A stretch of DNA of 64,000 nucleotides from Alphaproteobacteria bacterium (GCA_016869595.1 VGDT01000006.1:1-64000); one strand, 5' to 3'. Counted from the stretch's first letter, positions 26,695 through 36,776 are shown. The notes: generated by a model not told the origin, from the sequence alone. Program-made: numbers and translations.

Positions 26695-27570
26695 ATGGAC
26701 GAACCCGTCTCCTCGAAGCTTCTGGCGCTTCTCGATCTCGAGGAGGCGGGAGAAGACCTCTTCAGGGGCCACAGCCCGCACCCTTCAGGCCGCCAGGTCT
26801 ATGGCGGACAGGCTGTCGCGCAAGCGCTCGTCGCCGCGACGCGCACTGTGTCCGCGGACCGCCCCGTTCATTCGCTGCACGGCTATTTCGTTCTCGCCGG
26901 CGATCCGACGACGCCGATCGACTTCGCCGTCGAACGCGTGCGCGACGGCAAGAGCTTCACGACGCGGCGCTGCAACGCGACCCAGCGCGGGCATACGATC
27001 TTTTCGATGGAGGCGTCGTTTCAGCGTCACGAAGAGGGGCTCTCGCACGCGACCCAAATGCCAGACGCGCCGGACCCCGAAAGCCTCGACGACGTGCATG
27101 CGCTCGTCGAGCGCTTTCGCGCCTTCCTTCCGGAACAGGCCGAGAGCTGGCTCAAGCGCCGAAGCGCGCTCGATATGCGCGTCGTCGCGCCGGACGACGT
27201 GTTTTTCCCCGAACGCCGCGCCGCCGGCCAGATGATCTGGTTTCGCGTGCGCGGCGCGCTGCCGGACGATCCCGTCATTCACAATGCGCTGCTCGCCTAT
27301 CTTTCAGACATGACTCTGCTCAACACGGCGCTGCTCGTTCACGGCCTGACGATCTTCGATCCGAAGATCCAGGTCGCGAGCCTCGATCACGCGCTCTGGA
27401 TTCACGGGCCGCTGCGCGTCGACGAGTGGCTGCTTTATGCGCAACAAAGTCCATGGGCCGGCGGCGCGCGCGCCTTGACGCGCGGTCAGATCTTCACCCG
27501 CGACGGCCGACTCGTCGCCTCGGTGAGCCAGGAAGGCCTGGTGCGCCTGCGCGACGCGACGCGGTCTTGA
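26695..27570 (+). CDS. tesB: Acyl-CoA thioesterase II
   Basis: 291 residues forming the double-hotdog fold. N-terminal hotdog: FRGHSPHPSGRQVYGGQAVA and HSLHGYFVLAGDP; C-terminal hotdog: YLSDMTLLNTAL, WLLYAQQSPWAGGARALTRG and a final SVSQEGLVRLR. The catalytic Asp, Thr/Ser and Gln positions appear in these blocks. It hydrolyses medium- and long-chain acyl-CoA to free acid and CoA. Start 26695 lies 15 bases after the Trm112-like stop. Confidence 0.93.
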   Translation: MDEPVSSKLLALLDLEEAGEDLFRGHSPHPSGRQVYGGQAVAQALVAATRTVSADRPVHSLHGYFVLAGDPTTPIDFAVERVRDGKSFTTRRCNATQRGHTIFSMEASFQRHEEGLSHATQMPDAPDPESLDDVHALVERFRAFLPEQAESWLKRRSALDMRVVAPDDVFFPERRAAGQMIWFRVRGALPDDPVIHNALLAYLSDMTLLNTALLVHGLTIFDPKIQVASLDHALWIHGPLRVDEWLLYAQQSPWAGGARALTRGQIFTRDGRLVASVSQEGLVRLRDATRS

Positions 27571-28260
<690 letters not shown>

Positions 28261-28292
28261 TCGCCCTGCCGCAACATTAGGAGCTATTGCAC

Positions 28293-29768
28293 ATGAAACT
28301 TCCTTCGCCTCGAAGCGCTTCTGTCGCTTCGGTCATCGCGGGAGCGGCGATCTCGGCCTTTCTGGCCTTTCCGGCCTTCGCCGCGAATGATCCGACGCCC
28401 AATCCTGGCGACACCGCCTGGATGCTGACCTCGTCGGCCTTGGTGCTGATGATGTCGATCCCCGGCCTCGCGCTCTTTTATGGCGGCCTGGTGCGCGCCA
28501 AGAATGCGCTGTCAATTCTCTCGCAAACTTTCGCGATCGTCGCGCTCGTCGGCGTGATCTGGACGATCTACGGCTATTCGCTCGCTTTCGGCGACGGCGG
28601 ATCGCTCAGCAATTACATCGGCGGCTTCAACAAGCTGTTCCTGAAAGGCGTGACAGCCGCTTCGAATGCGGCGACCTTCACGCCGGGCCATGTCATTCCG
28701 GAATACGCCTATTTCGTCTTCCAGATGACCTTCGCGATGATCACCCCAGCGCTCATCATCGGCGCCTTTGCGGAGCGCATGAAATTCTCTGCCGTGCTGC
28801 TGTTCGTCGCCTTCTGGGTGACGGTCATCTACTTCCCGATCGCGCATTGGGTGTGGGGCGTCGCTGATCCGAACGCTCTGGTCGACGCCGCGACGCAGCT
28901 CGCCGCCGCCGGCGACGAAGCGGCGAAAGCGGCCGCGCAGGCGAAGATCGACGAGATCAACGGCGCCGTCGGCTGGCTCGCGGGCAAGGGCGCGCTGGAC
29001 TTCGCTGGCGGCACGGTCGTGCACATCAACGCCGGCATCGCGGGTCTTGTCGGCGCGATCATCGTCGGCAAGCGCATCGGCTTCGGCAAGGAGGCCTTGC
29101 CGCCGCATTCGCTCACCCTGTCGATGGTCGGCGCCTCATTGCTGTGGGTTGGCTGGTTCGGCTTTAACGCCGGCTCGAATCTCGAAGCGAACGGCACGAC
29201 GGCGCTCGCCTTCGTCAACACCATGGTGGCGACGGCGGCTGCGGCGCTCTCCTGGATGATCGTCGAATGGCTGGTGAAGGGCAAACCTTCGATGCTCGGC
29301 CTCATCACCGGCGCAGTCGCAGGCCTCGTCGCGGTGACGCCGGCCTCGGGCTACTCTGGTCCGGTCGGCGCCATCGTTCTTGGCCTCGCCGTTTCGCCGA
29401 TCTGCCTCTTCTTCGTCGATTTCGTGAAGAAGATGGCCGGCTACGATGACGCGCTCGACGTGTTCGGCGTGCACTGCATCGGCGGCATCACCGGCGCGCT
29501 GGCGACGGGTATCTTGGTCAATCCCGATCTCGGCGGCGTCGGCATCACCGACTACACCAATCTGGAAACCTACGCCGGAACATACGACATGGTCACGCAG
29601 ATGAAGGCGCAGGGCATCGCCGTCGTCGCGACGCTTCTGTGGTCTGGCGTCGGATCGGCGATCCTCTTCAAGCTCGTCGATATCATCGTCGGTCTGCGGC
29701 CGACGCCCGATCAAGAGCGCGAAGGCCTCGACATCACCGATCACGGCGAGCGCGCTTACAACTACTAA
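28293..29768 (+). CDS. amtB: Ammonium transporter AmtB (copy 1)
   Basis: 491 residues with a cleavable signal peptide (MKLPSPRSASVASVIAGA, ending AFAAN) and about 11 transmembrane helices. Conserved pore histidines occur in GGTVVHINAG and DVFGVHCIGG; the first-helix signature GLALFYGGLVRAKN is present. ATG 28293 is preferred over TTG 28287 because AGGAG lies about ten bases before it. Compared with copy 2 it has about 36 extra residues (28860-28994), Ala-rich and charged, in the outer loop before LDFAGG. An intrinsic terminator follows. Confidence 0.95.
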   Translation: MKLPSPRSASVASVIAGAAISAFLAFPAFAANDPTPNPGDTAWMLTSSALVLMMSIPGLALFYGGLVRAKNALSILSQTFAIVALVGVIWTIYGYSLAFGDGGSLSNYIGGFNKLFLKGVTAASNAATFTPGHVIPEYAYFVFQMTFAMITPALIIGAFAERMKFSAVLLFVAFWVTVIYFPIAHWVWGVADPNALVDAATQLAAAGDEAAKAAAQAKIDEINGAVGWLAGKGALDFAGGTVVHINAGIAGLVGAIIVGKRIGFGKEALPPHSLTLSMVGASLLWVGWFGFNAGSNLEANGTTALAFVNTMVATAAAALSWMIVEWLVKGKPSMLGLITGAVAGLVAVTPASGYSGPVGAIVLGLAVSPICLFFVDFVKKMAGYDDALDVFGVHCIGGITGALATGILVNPDLGGVGITDYTNLETYAGTYDMVTQMKAQGIAVVATLLWSGVGSAILFKLVDIIVGLRPTPDQEREGLDITDHGERAYNY

Positions 29769-29791
29769 AGCTTAGTCTCCTGACGCGATGC

Positions 29792-29823
29792 GAAACGGCG
29801 CCCACGGGCGCCGTTTCTTTTTT
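29792..29823 (+). terminator. Intrinsic terminator of glnK1-amtB1
   Basis: Near-perfect stem GAAACGGCGCC / GGCGCCGTTTC with a four-base CACG loop (29792-29817), followed by six T residues. Classic rho-independent terminator, 24 bases after the amtB1 stop. Confidence 0.92.
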
Positions 29824-29846
29824 GTGGCAAGGCGCAACGCTTACCG

Positions 29847-29887
29847 CCCCTCTCCCCGCGATGAGCGGGGAGAGGTAAGGTGAGGGG
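29847..29887. repeat. Palindromic repeat, left of the DUF559 gene
   Basis: CCCCTCTCCCCGC (29847-29859), then GATGA, then GCGGGGAGAGG and a GTAAGGTGAGGGG tail. The reverse complement of the right-hand copy (30294-30330) has the same order and nearly the same sequence, so the pair frames the DUF559 gene in inverted orientation. Confidence 0.85.
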
Positions 29888-29914
29888 CCAAGTGATTAGC
29901 GAAGCGAACGACGC

Positions 29915-30436
29915 ATGCGAGGCCTCCGCATACTTGAAACGCGCCGCGCCCGCGCATTACGGCGTGACGCCACAAGCGCCGAGCGAATCCTATGGAGGCG
30001 CGTCCAGAACCGGGCGATCGGCGGATTCAAATTCGTGCGACAGGCGCCAGTCGGTCCTTACATCGCAGATTTCCTGTGTCGGCAACGCAGCCTCATAGTT
30101 GAAATCGACGGCGAAACTCATTCGAGCACGGCCGAGATCGCGCGCGACGCTATGCGAACCGCATTCCTTGAAGCGAACGGCTATCGCCTCATTCGTTTCA
30201 ACAATGCGCAGCTCTATGAAAATATCGAGGCGGTCATCGAAGCCATCTTGGATGCGCTTCACGAGACTGAACAGATTTGCGCTAATCGCCCAGCCCCTCA
30301 CCTCACCTCTCCCCGCAAGCGGGGAGAGGGAGCGGCAGGCGCTTCATCCTTAGCTCATCGCCTTGGACAGGAAGCGGCGACTGTGTCTCCCCCTTGCGGG
30401 GAGGTCGCGACGCGAGGCGGCGCGGGTGGGAGGTAA
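29915..30436 (+). CDS. DUF559 (VSR-like) endonuclease-domain protein with repeat-derived tail
   Basis: 173 residues. Residues 1-128 are a DUF559 domain of the PD-(D/E)XK/very-short-patch-repair type: RDATSAERILWRRVQNR, VGPYIADFLC (D52) and LIVEIDGETHSS (E63, D65, H69), ending in a FNNAQLYENIEAVIEAIL helix. The last ~43 residues (HLTSPRKRGEG..., VSPPCGEVATRGGAGG) are translated extragenic repeats rather than protein domain. DUF559 proteins are common in Rhizobiales and biochemically unproven. Flanking inverted repeats suggest the gene moves or travels with them. Confidence 0.8.
   Translation: MRGLRILETRRARALRRDATSAERILWRRVQNRAIGGFKFVRQAPVGPYIADFLCRQRSLIVEIDGETHSSTAEIARDAMRTAFLEANGYRLIRFNNAQLYENIEAVIEAILDALHETEQICANRPAPHLTSPRKRGEGAAGASSLAHRLGQEAATVSPPCGEVATRGGAGGR
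30294..30330. repeat. Palindromic repeat, right of the DUF559 domain
   Basis: CCCCTCACCTCACC followed by TCTCCCCGC-AA-GCGGGGAGAGG. It is the inverted partner of 29847-29887 and overlaps the 3' end of the DUF559 reading frame, encoding the HLTSPRKRGEG tail. Confidence 0.85.
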
Positions 30437-30491
30437 GTCGGCCCCTCACCCGGTCGCTCCGCGACCACCCTCTCCCATCGGGAGAGGGTTA
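30386..30491. repeat. Two further extragenic palindromic repeats
   Basis: TCTCCCCCTTGCGGGGAGG at 30386-30405 and its GCGGGTGGGAGG end, then 30442-30490 with CCCCTCACCCGGTCGCTCC and CTCTCCCATCGGGAGAG, each with its own stem. Both are unlike the flanking 29847/30294 pair but belong to the same general class of Rhizobiales intergenic repeats. They fill the gap before the 5'-nucleotidase gene. Confidence 0.7.
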
Positions 30492-30574
30492 GCGCACGTC
30501 CCGGACGTATTGCCCTCGTCATCGAGCGACGGCAACATGCGCGCCCTTCGATATTTCCAGATGGGCGAAGACAA

Positions 30575-32077
30575 ATGTTTCGAAATATTGGACGCGCTTT
30601 CTTTATTGCCGCGATCGTCGGATTCGCTTTCGCCCTTCCCGCCCACGCCGGCGAGCGCATCGTCAATCTCACCTTCGTCGTCTTCAGCGACATCTATGAA
30701 ATGGCTGAAAGGGACGGACGCGGCGGCTTCGCCCGCGTCGCTGGCGCGTTCAAAGCCGAGCGCGCGAAAGCGAAAAACATCATCGTCGCGCTTGCCGGCG
30801 ACACGCTGTCGCCTTCGCTCACGTCGAGCGTCGATAAGGGCGCGCATATCATCGACCTTCTCAACCGCGTTGGCCTGGATGTGTTCACGCCCGGCAATCA
30901 CGAGTTCGATTTCGGCGAGGCGGTTTTTTACCAGCGCATGAGCGAAGCGAAATTCGCCCTGCTCGCCGCAAATCTCCGCGACGCCTCGGACCATCCCCTG
31001 CCCGGTTTCGCCGACAGCAAAATCATCGATGTTGACGGCGTGAAGATCGGCCTTTTCGGCCTGACCGATGACGAAGCCGCGAGAAGATCGAGTCCCGGGA
31101 CTCTGAAACTTCTGCCGGCGATCGAGACCGCAAAACTTCAGGCGCAGGCGCTGCGCGACGCCGGCGCCGACCTCATCGTCGTGATTACGCATTCCGAGTG
31201 GCAGGACGATCTGCGTCTCATGAAGCTCGGACCGATCGACATCGTTCTGTCCGGGCACGACCATAATCTCCTTGTCGCCTACGACGGACGCGCCGCGATC
31301 GGCGAGACTCAGGCCGACGGCGTCAATCTCGTCGCGATTGATGTTGAAATCCGCGTCAACGCCGAGGGCAAGACTCGCTGGAGCCCGAGGTTTCGCATCA
31401 TCGACACCGCCGACGCGGCGCCCGACGCCGCGATTGCGGAGAGCGTGGCGCAATATCAAGCTGCAGTCGACAAGGCGCTCGACATCGACATCGGCGTGAC
31501 AAAGACGCCGCTCGACAGCCGCAAGACGAGCGTTCGCACGCAGGAGACGGCGATCGGCGATTTTTTCACCGATGCGATGCGCGCCGCGACTGGCGCCGAC
31601 GTCGCGATCCTCAATGGCGGCGGCATACGCGGGAATCGGAGCTACGCGCCCGGAACCAAACTGACGCGTAAGGACGTCGCCAGGGAGCTGCCGTTCAACG
31701 ATAAGGTCGTGACTTTAGAGCTTTCGGGCGCCGATCTGCGCGCGGCCTTGGAGAACGCCGTGTGGATGATCGATAAGGACGGCGGCCGCTTCGGGCAGAT
31801 TTCCGGCGCCCGAATCGTCGTGCGGCGCGACGCGGTTCCCGGATCGCGCCTTCTATCGATCGAGATCGGCGGCAAACCGCTCGACGATGCAAAGCTCTAT
31901 AAAGTCGCGACCACCGATTTTCTCGCGCACGGCAAGGACGGCTATGTTGCGCTCACGCGCGGCAAGCCGCTCATCAGCGAACTTGAAGGACCGCTGCTGA
32001 CGAGCGTCGTTGCCGAGGCAGTTGAAAAGGCCGGCGCAATTGCGCCTGCGGTCGACGGCCGCATCAGAATCGAGTGA
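30575..32077 (+). CDS. Periplasmic 5'-nucleotidase / metallophosphoesterase
   Basis: 500 residues with signal peptide (MFRNIGRAFFIAAIVGFAFA, cleavage after AHA). The N-terminal metallophosphoesterase domain has ALAGDTLSPS, TPGNHEFDFG, THSEW and SGHDHN; the C-terminal 5'-nucleotidase domain has NGGGIRGNRSY and AHGKDGY. The first metal-binding motif, usually DxH, reads VFSDIYEMAE, so the histidine is tyrosine here. Likely releases phosphate or nucleosides from nucleotides in the periplasm. Its stop directly abuts the convergent gabD stop. Confidence 0.88.
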   Translation: MFRNIGRAFFIAAIVGFAFALPAHAGERIVNLTFVVFSDIYEMAERDGRGGFARVAGAFKAERAKAKNIIVALAGDTLSPSLTSSVDKGAHIIDLLNRVGLDVFTPGNHEFDFGEAVFYQRMSEAKFALLAANLRDASDHPLPGFADSKIIDVDGVKIGLFGLTDDEAARRSSPGTLKLLPAIETAKLQAQALRDAGADLIVVITHSEWQDDLRLMKLGPIDIVLSGHDHNLLVAYDGRAAIGETQADGVNLVAIDVEIRVNAEGKTRWSPRFRIIDTADAAPDAAIAESVAQYQAAVDKALDIDIGVTKTPLDSRKTSVRTQETAIGDFFTDAMRAATGADVAILNGGGIRGNRSYAPGTKLTRKDVARELPFNDKVVTLELSGADLRAALENAVWMIDKDGGRFGQISGARIVVRRDAVPGSRLLSIEIGGKPLDDAKLYKVATTDFLAHGKDGYVALTRGKPLISELEGPLLTSVVAEAVEKAGAIAPAVDGRIRIE

Positions 32078-33526
32078 TCAAAGTCCGCCGAGGCACACAT
32101 ATTTGATCTCGATATAGTCATCGACGCCGTAGCGCGATCCTTCGCGTCCAAGGCCCGAATGTTTCACTCCGCCGAAAGGCGCCACTTCGGTCGAAATGAG
32201 CGTTTCGTTGACGCCGACCATGCCAAATTCCAACTGCTCGGCGACGCGGATGACGCGGGCGACATCGCGACTATAGAAATACGCCGCGAGGCCGTAAGGC
32301 GTGGCGTTAGCGAGGCGCACCGCTTCGGCTTCAGTTTCAAATGAAATGAGCGGCGCAACGGGACCAAATGTCTCCTCATTGAAGATGAGCGCGTCGGCCG
32401 GCACATTGGCGAGCACCGTCGGCTGAAAGAAAGCGCCGCCGAGCGCGTGGCGGGCGCCGCCGGTGAGAACCTTTGCGCCATGGGCGATGGCGTCGGCGAC
32501 GTGACGCTCAACCTTTTCAACCGCCGCTTCTTCGATCAACGGGCCGATGGCGACGCCATCCTGAGTCCCATCGCCGACCTTCAGCGCGCTCGCCGCAGCC
32601 GCAAGCTTCTCGGCGAAGGCGTCGATGATCGACGCGTGAACGATAATGCGGTTCGCCGAAACGCAGGTCTGGCCGCTATTGCGATATTTCGTTGCGACGG
32701 CGCCCGCGACCGCGCGATCGAGATCGGCGTCTTCAAAGATGATGAGCGGCGCGTTGCCGCCAAGCTCCATCGAACATTTCTGGATGTTCTCGGCCGCCTG
32801 TCGCAGCAAGATCTTGCCGACTTCGGTCGAACCGGTGAAGGTCAGCTTGCGCACGAGAGGATTCTTGGTGAATTCGAGTCCGACCGGCGCGGGGTCTTTC
32901 GCCGTCACCACATTGATCACGCCAGAGGGCGCGCCAGCGCGCTCGGCAAGCTCCGCCAGCGCGAGCGCCGAAAAGGGCGTGAGCTCCGCAGGCTTCACCA
33001 CCATTGTGCAGCCTGCGCCGAGCGCCGCGCCAACCTTGCGCGCAAACATGGCGGAGGGGAAATTCCATGGCGTGATCGCGGCCGTGACGCCGATCGCCTG
33101 TTTGAAGACGAGCAGGCGACGATCGGTGGGACCAGGTATGACGTCGCCGTAAATGCGCCGTCCCTCTTCCGCGAACCATTCGATGAAACTGGCGGCATAG
33201 GCGATTTCGCCGCGCGCCTCCGCAAGCGGCTTGCCCATTTCCGCCGTGATGATGCGCGCCAGCCGTTCCTGATCGGCCATGATCAGTTCGAACCAACGGC
33301 GCATGATGTGTGCGCGCTCCTTGGCGGCGCGGTCGCGCCAGCTTGGCAGCGCTCGTGCGCAAGATTCAATCGCGCGGTGCGTCTCTGCGACGCCCATGTC
33401 GGGAACTTGGCCGATGATCTCGCCAGTAGCCGGATTATTAACGGCGAAGGTTGCGCCGTTTTCGGCGCTGACCCAAGCGCCGCCAATAAAACCCTGCTCG
33501 CGAAGGCCGAGGCTGACTGAATCCAT
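32078..33526 (-). CDS. gabD: NAD(P)-dependent succinate-semialdehyde dehydrogenase
   Basis: 482 residues of the aldehyde dehydrogenase superfamily, GabD type. Visible: ITPWNFPSAMFARK, TFTGSTEVGKILL (cofactor site), LELGGNAPLIIF with the catalytic Glu, and nucleophile Cys in NSGQTCVSANR. Start ATG 33526 has AGGGG nine bases upstream, better spaced than the ATG at 33535. Single gene; substrate could be succinate or glutarate semialdehyde, which cannot be separated here. Confidence 0.92.
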   Translation of the reverse strand: MDSVSLGLREQGFIGGAWVSAENGATFAVNNPATGEIIGQVPDMGVAETHRAIESCARALPSWRDRAAKERAHIMRRWFELIMADQERLARIITAEMGKPLAEARGEIAYAASFIEWFAEEGRRIYGDVIPGPTDRRLLVFKQAIGVTAAITPWNFPSAMFARKVGAALGAGCTMVVKPAELTPFSALALAELAERAGAPSGVINVVTAKDPAPVGLEFTKNPLVRKLTFTGSTEVGKILLRQAAENIQKCSMELGGNAPLIIFEDADLDRAVAGAVATKYRNSGQTCVSANRIIVHASIIDAFAEKLAAAASALKVGDGTQDGVAIGPLIEEAAVEKVERHVADAIAHGAKVLTGGARHALGGAFFQPTVLANVPADALIFNEETFGPVAPLISFETEAEAVRLANATPYGLAAYFYSRDVARVIRVAEQLEFGMVGVNETLISTEVAPFGGVKHSGLGREGSRYGVDDYIEIKYVCLGGL

Positions 33527-33685
33527 TTTCAACATCCCCTAGCGCTCTTGTGCCGCATTTTTGCTAGAAAGAGCCAAAGCGGCGTGACGGCTCCTTAAAG
33601 GATCGCTGGCGAACCCGCAAAAAACCGACATAATTGCAGCTCATGGGCAGCGGCCGGCCGCGCCCCCTCCGCCTGAGGTAACTTT

Positions 33686-35596
33686 TTGGCTCATTCCAAG
33701 ATCGTCGATCTGACGCGCATTCGTCTCTCCCGTCGCTCTATTATCGGCGCCGGCGCCGCAACCCTGTTGACGCCGCGCGCGCTAGCCAAGCCGGACGCGC
33801 CTGCCGCCGCCTCGAACCGCTTCGGCGCTCTCGCGCCGGGCGAGACCGAGAGCCATGGGCTTTCCACGTTCGGCGACCTTGCCGAGCCGACCGACTTCAA
33901 ACATTTCGGCTACGTCAATCCGAAAGCGCCAAAGGGCGGAACATTGGCGCTGTCGCCGGCGAGCCCCACCTACGACAGTTTCAACGCCTATGTATTGCGC
34001 GGCAATCCCGCGACAGGCATGTCGCTCGTCTTCGACAGCCTGATGAACCAAAGCCTCGATGAGCGCGACGCTTATTATGGACTCGTCGCGAAGAAGGTGC
34101 GCATCTCTGCAGATAAGCTCACTTACGCTTTCCTCTTGCGTAAAGAAGCGCGCTTTTACGACGGCTCGCCGCTCACGGCGCATGACGCCGCCTTTTCGCT
34201 CAACATCCTCAAGAGCAAGGGCCACCCTGTCATCAGCCAATCGCTACGCGATCTCGAAACCGCGGAAGCGGAGGCGGACGATGTTCTTGTCGTGCGCTTC
34301 GCGCCGGGCCGCACACGCGATCTGCCGGTAAGCGTCGTCGGCCAACCGATCTTCTCGCGCGCCTATTATAAGGACCGCGACTTCGAGGCGACAACGTTGG
34401 AGCCGCCGCTTGGGTCTGGGCCTTACAAGGTTGGCGCCTTCGAGCAGGGCCGCTTCATCGCCTATCATCGAAATCCCGATTATTGGGCAAAGGACCTTCC
34501 TGTCGCCCTGGGGCAAGGCAACTTCGATGTCATCCGCTTCGAATACTTCGGCGACAGTCAGGTCGCCTTCGAGGCGTTCAAGGCCGGCGCGTTCACGGAA
34601 CGCGAGGAAAATATCGCCCGCGTCTGGGCGACGGGCTATGATTTTCCTGCCTTCAAGGACGGCCGCGTCAAGCGCACGACAACGCCGAACAACAATATTC
34701 CGCAGATCCAGGGATGGTTCTTCAACACACGACGCAAGATCTTCAAGGATCCGCGCGTGCGTGAAGCGATCGGCTACGCCTTCGACTATGAATGGACAAG
34801 CCGCAACCTGATGTATGACGCCTATAGGCGAATTTCATCCTACTTCGAAAATTCCGAGCTCGAAGCGAAGGGACTGCCGAGCGAACAGGAAAAGGCCCTG
34901 CTCGAGCCCTATCGCGCCGATCTTCCCGCGGAAGTTTTTGGTGAGCCCTTTGTCGCGCCTGTCTCTGACGGCTCGGGACAGGACCGCAGCCTCCTAAAAA
35001 AGGCGAATGATCTTTTTGTCGCCGCCGGCTGCACGCGCAAGGACGGCGTTCTCTGCCTGCCCGACGGAACGCCGCTTGAATTCGAGTTTCTCGACAATTC
35101 GAGCGTCTTCGAACGGCATACACAGCCCTTCATCAAGAATTTGAAGCTTCTTGGCGTCACCGCGCGCATCCGCGTCGTCGACGCCGCGCAATATAAGAAG
35201 CGCGTCGAGGACTTCGACTTCGATATTATTCATGACGTGCTGCTCATGAGCTGGAATCCGGGTGAGGAGCTTCGCGCCTATTTCAGCTCGCAGACGGCCG
35301 ATATGCCCGGTTCGCGCAATTTGACGGGCGTCTCGAATCCGGCAATCGACGCGCTCGTCGAAAAAGCCCTTCAGGCGCAAACGCGCGAAGAGCTCGTCAT
35401 TTGTTGCCGGGCGCTCGACCGCGCCTTGCGCTCGCAGCGCTACTGGGTTCCCCATTGGTATAATCCGGTGCATCGCTTCGCCTATTGGGATCTATTTGGC
35501 CAGCCGGAGCGGGCGCCGAAGTTCGACACGGGCGTGCTGTGGACCTGGTGGTGGGACGACGACAAGGCGCGCAAGATCAACTTCGCTGGGCGCTAA
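33686..35596 (+). CDS. yejA: Peptide/microcin C-type ABC transporter, solute-binding protein
   Basis: 636 residues, TTG start, family-5 extracellular solute-binding protein. A twin-arginine-like signal (RLSRRSIIGAGAATLLTPRA) precedes the mature domain. Family 5 signatures include the KHFGYVNPKAPKGG start typical of YejA. With yejB, yejE and yejF just downstream it forms the complete importer known in enterobacteria for oligopeptides and peptide-nucleotide antibiotics such as microcin C. Confidence 0.92.
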   Translation: MAHSKIVDLTRIRLSRRSIIGAGAATLLTPRALAKPDAPAAASNRFGALAPGETESHGLSTFGDLAEPTDFKHFGYVNPKAPKGGTLALSPASPTYDSFNAYVLRGNPATGMSLVFDSLMNQSLDERDAYYGLVAKKVRISADKLTYAFLLRKEARFYDGSPLTAHDAAFSLNILKSKGHPVISQSLRDLETAEAEADDVLVVRFAPGRTRDLPVSVVGQPIFSRAYYKDRDFEATTLEPPLGSGPYKVGAFEQGRFIAYHRNPDYWAKDLPVALGQGNFDVIRFEYFGDSQVAFEAFKAGAFTEREENIARVWATGYDFPAFKDGRVKRTTTPNNNIPQIQGWFFNTRRKIFKDPRVREAIGYAFDYEWTSRNLMYDAYRRISSYFENSELEAKGLPSEQEKALLEPYRADLPAEVFGEPFVAPVSDGSGQDRSLLKKANDLFVAAGCTRKDGVLCLPDGTPLEFEFLDNSSVFERHTQPFIKNLKLLGVTARIRVVDAAQYKKRVEDFDFDIIHDVLLMSWNPGEELRAYFSSQTADMPGSRNLTGVSNPAIDALVEKALQAQTREELVICCRALDRALRSQRYWVPHWYNPVHRFAYWDLFGQPERAPKFDTGVLWTWWWDDDKARKINFAGR

Positions 35597-35663
35597 AAAT
35601 GATCTTTTCGCATGATGCGAGGCCGTCGGACACGACGCCGATGCAAGAAAACGTGAGAGCTTA

Positions 35664-36776
35664 ATGGGAGCCTATATCGCCCGCCGCGTGCTGCTGATGA
35701 TCCCGACGATCCTCGGCATCATGCTCATCTCCTTCGCCATCGTGCAGTTCGCGCCGGGGGGACCGGTGGAACGCATCATCGCGCAACTGCAAGGTTTCGA
35801 CGTCGGCGCGACCGGACGCTTTTCCGGCGGCGGCGGTGACGTGGGACAAGGCGGCGCGAGCCAGACAGGCACGATGGCCGCTGAAACCGCCTCAAAATAT
35901 CGCGGCGCTCAGGGGCTTGATCCGAAATTCATCGCGGAACTCGAGAAGCAGTTCGGCTTCGACAAGCCGGCCTGGGAGCGCTTCCTGCTGATGGTGAAGA
36001 ATTATGCGATGTTCGACTTCGGCCGCAGTTATTTTCGCGACGAAAGCGTCATCAAGCTTATCGGCGAGAAGCTTCCCGTCTCGATTTCGCTCGGTCTGTG
36101 GATGACGCTTCTCTCTTATTCGATCTCGATTCCGCTCGGCATCGCCAAAGCGGTGCGCGACGGAACGAAATTCGACATGTGGACGTCGAACGCCGTCATC
36201 ATCGGCTACGCCATTCCGAGTTTTCTTTTCGCGATGCTGCTCATCGTGCTCTTCGCTGGCGGCTCCTTCTGGCAGATTTTTCCGCTACGCGGCCTGACCT
36301 CGGACGATTTCTGGCAGCTCTCGCTCTTTGACAAGGTGAAGGATTACCTCTGGCACATCATTCTGCCCGTCACTGCAATGACGCTTGGCGCCTTCGCGAC
36401 GCAGACCTTTCTGACAAAGAATTCTTTCCTCGATGAAATCCGCAAGCAATATGTGCAGACGGCGCGCATGAAGGGCCTCACCGAGCGGCGCGTGCTCTAT
36501 GGGCATGTGTTTCGCAACGCCATGCTGATCGTCATCGCCGGCTTCCCTGGCGCCTTTGTGCACGCCTTTCTCACCGGCTCGGTGCTGATCGAAACGATCT
36601 TCTCGCTCGACGGACTCGGCTATCTCTCCTTCGAGAGCATCGTCAACCGCGACTATCCGGTCGTCTTCGCCAATCTCTACATCTTTGCGTTGCTCGGACT
36701 TGTGGTGAATCTCATTTCCGATCTCACCTATACTTGGATCGATCCACGCATCGATTTCGAAACGCGCGAGGTATGA
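35664..36776 (+). CDS. yejB: ABC transporter permease YejB
   Basis: 370 residues with about six transmembrane helices. Starts MGAYIARRVLLMIPTILGIM; an insertion (about 45-85, Gly/Ser-rich) follows the first helix as is usual in YejB. The coupling EAA-type loop is near TARMKGLTERRVLYGHVFRN. Its stop overlaps the yejE start (ATGA), so the permeases are translated together. Confidence 0.93.
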   Translation: MGAYIARRVLLMIPTILGIMLISFAIVQFAPGGPVERIIAQLQGFDVGATGRFSGGGGDVGQGGASQTGTMAAETASKYRGAQGLDPKFIAELEKQFGFDKPAWERFLLMVKNYAMFDFGRSYFRDESVIKLIGEKLPVSISLGLWMTLLSYSISIPLGIAKAVRDGTKFDMWTSNAVIIGYAIPSFLFAMLLIVLFAGGSFWQIFPLRGLTSDDFWQLSLFDKVKDYLWHIILPVTAMTLGAFATQTFLTKNSFLDEIRKQYVQTARMKGLTERRVLYGHVFRNAMLIVIAGFPGAFVHAFLTGSVLIETIFSLDGLGYLSFESIVNRDYPVVFANLYIFALLGLVVNLISDLTYTWIDPRIDFETREV

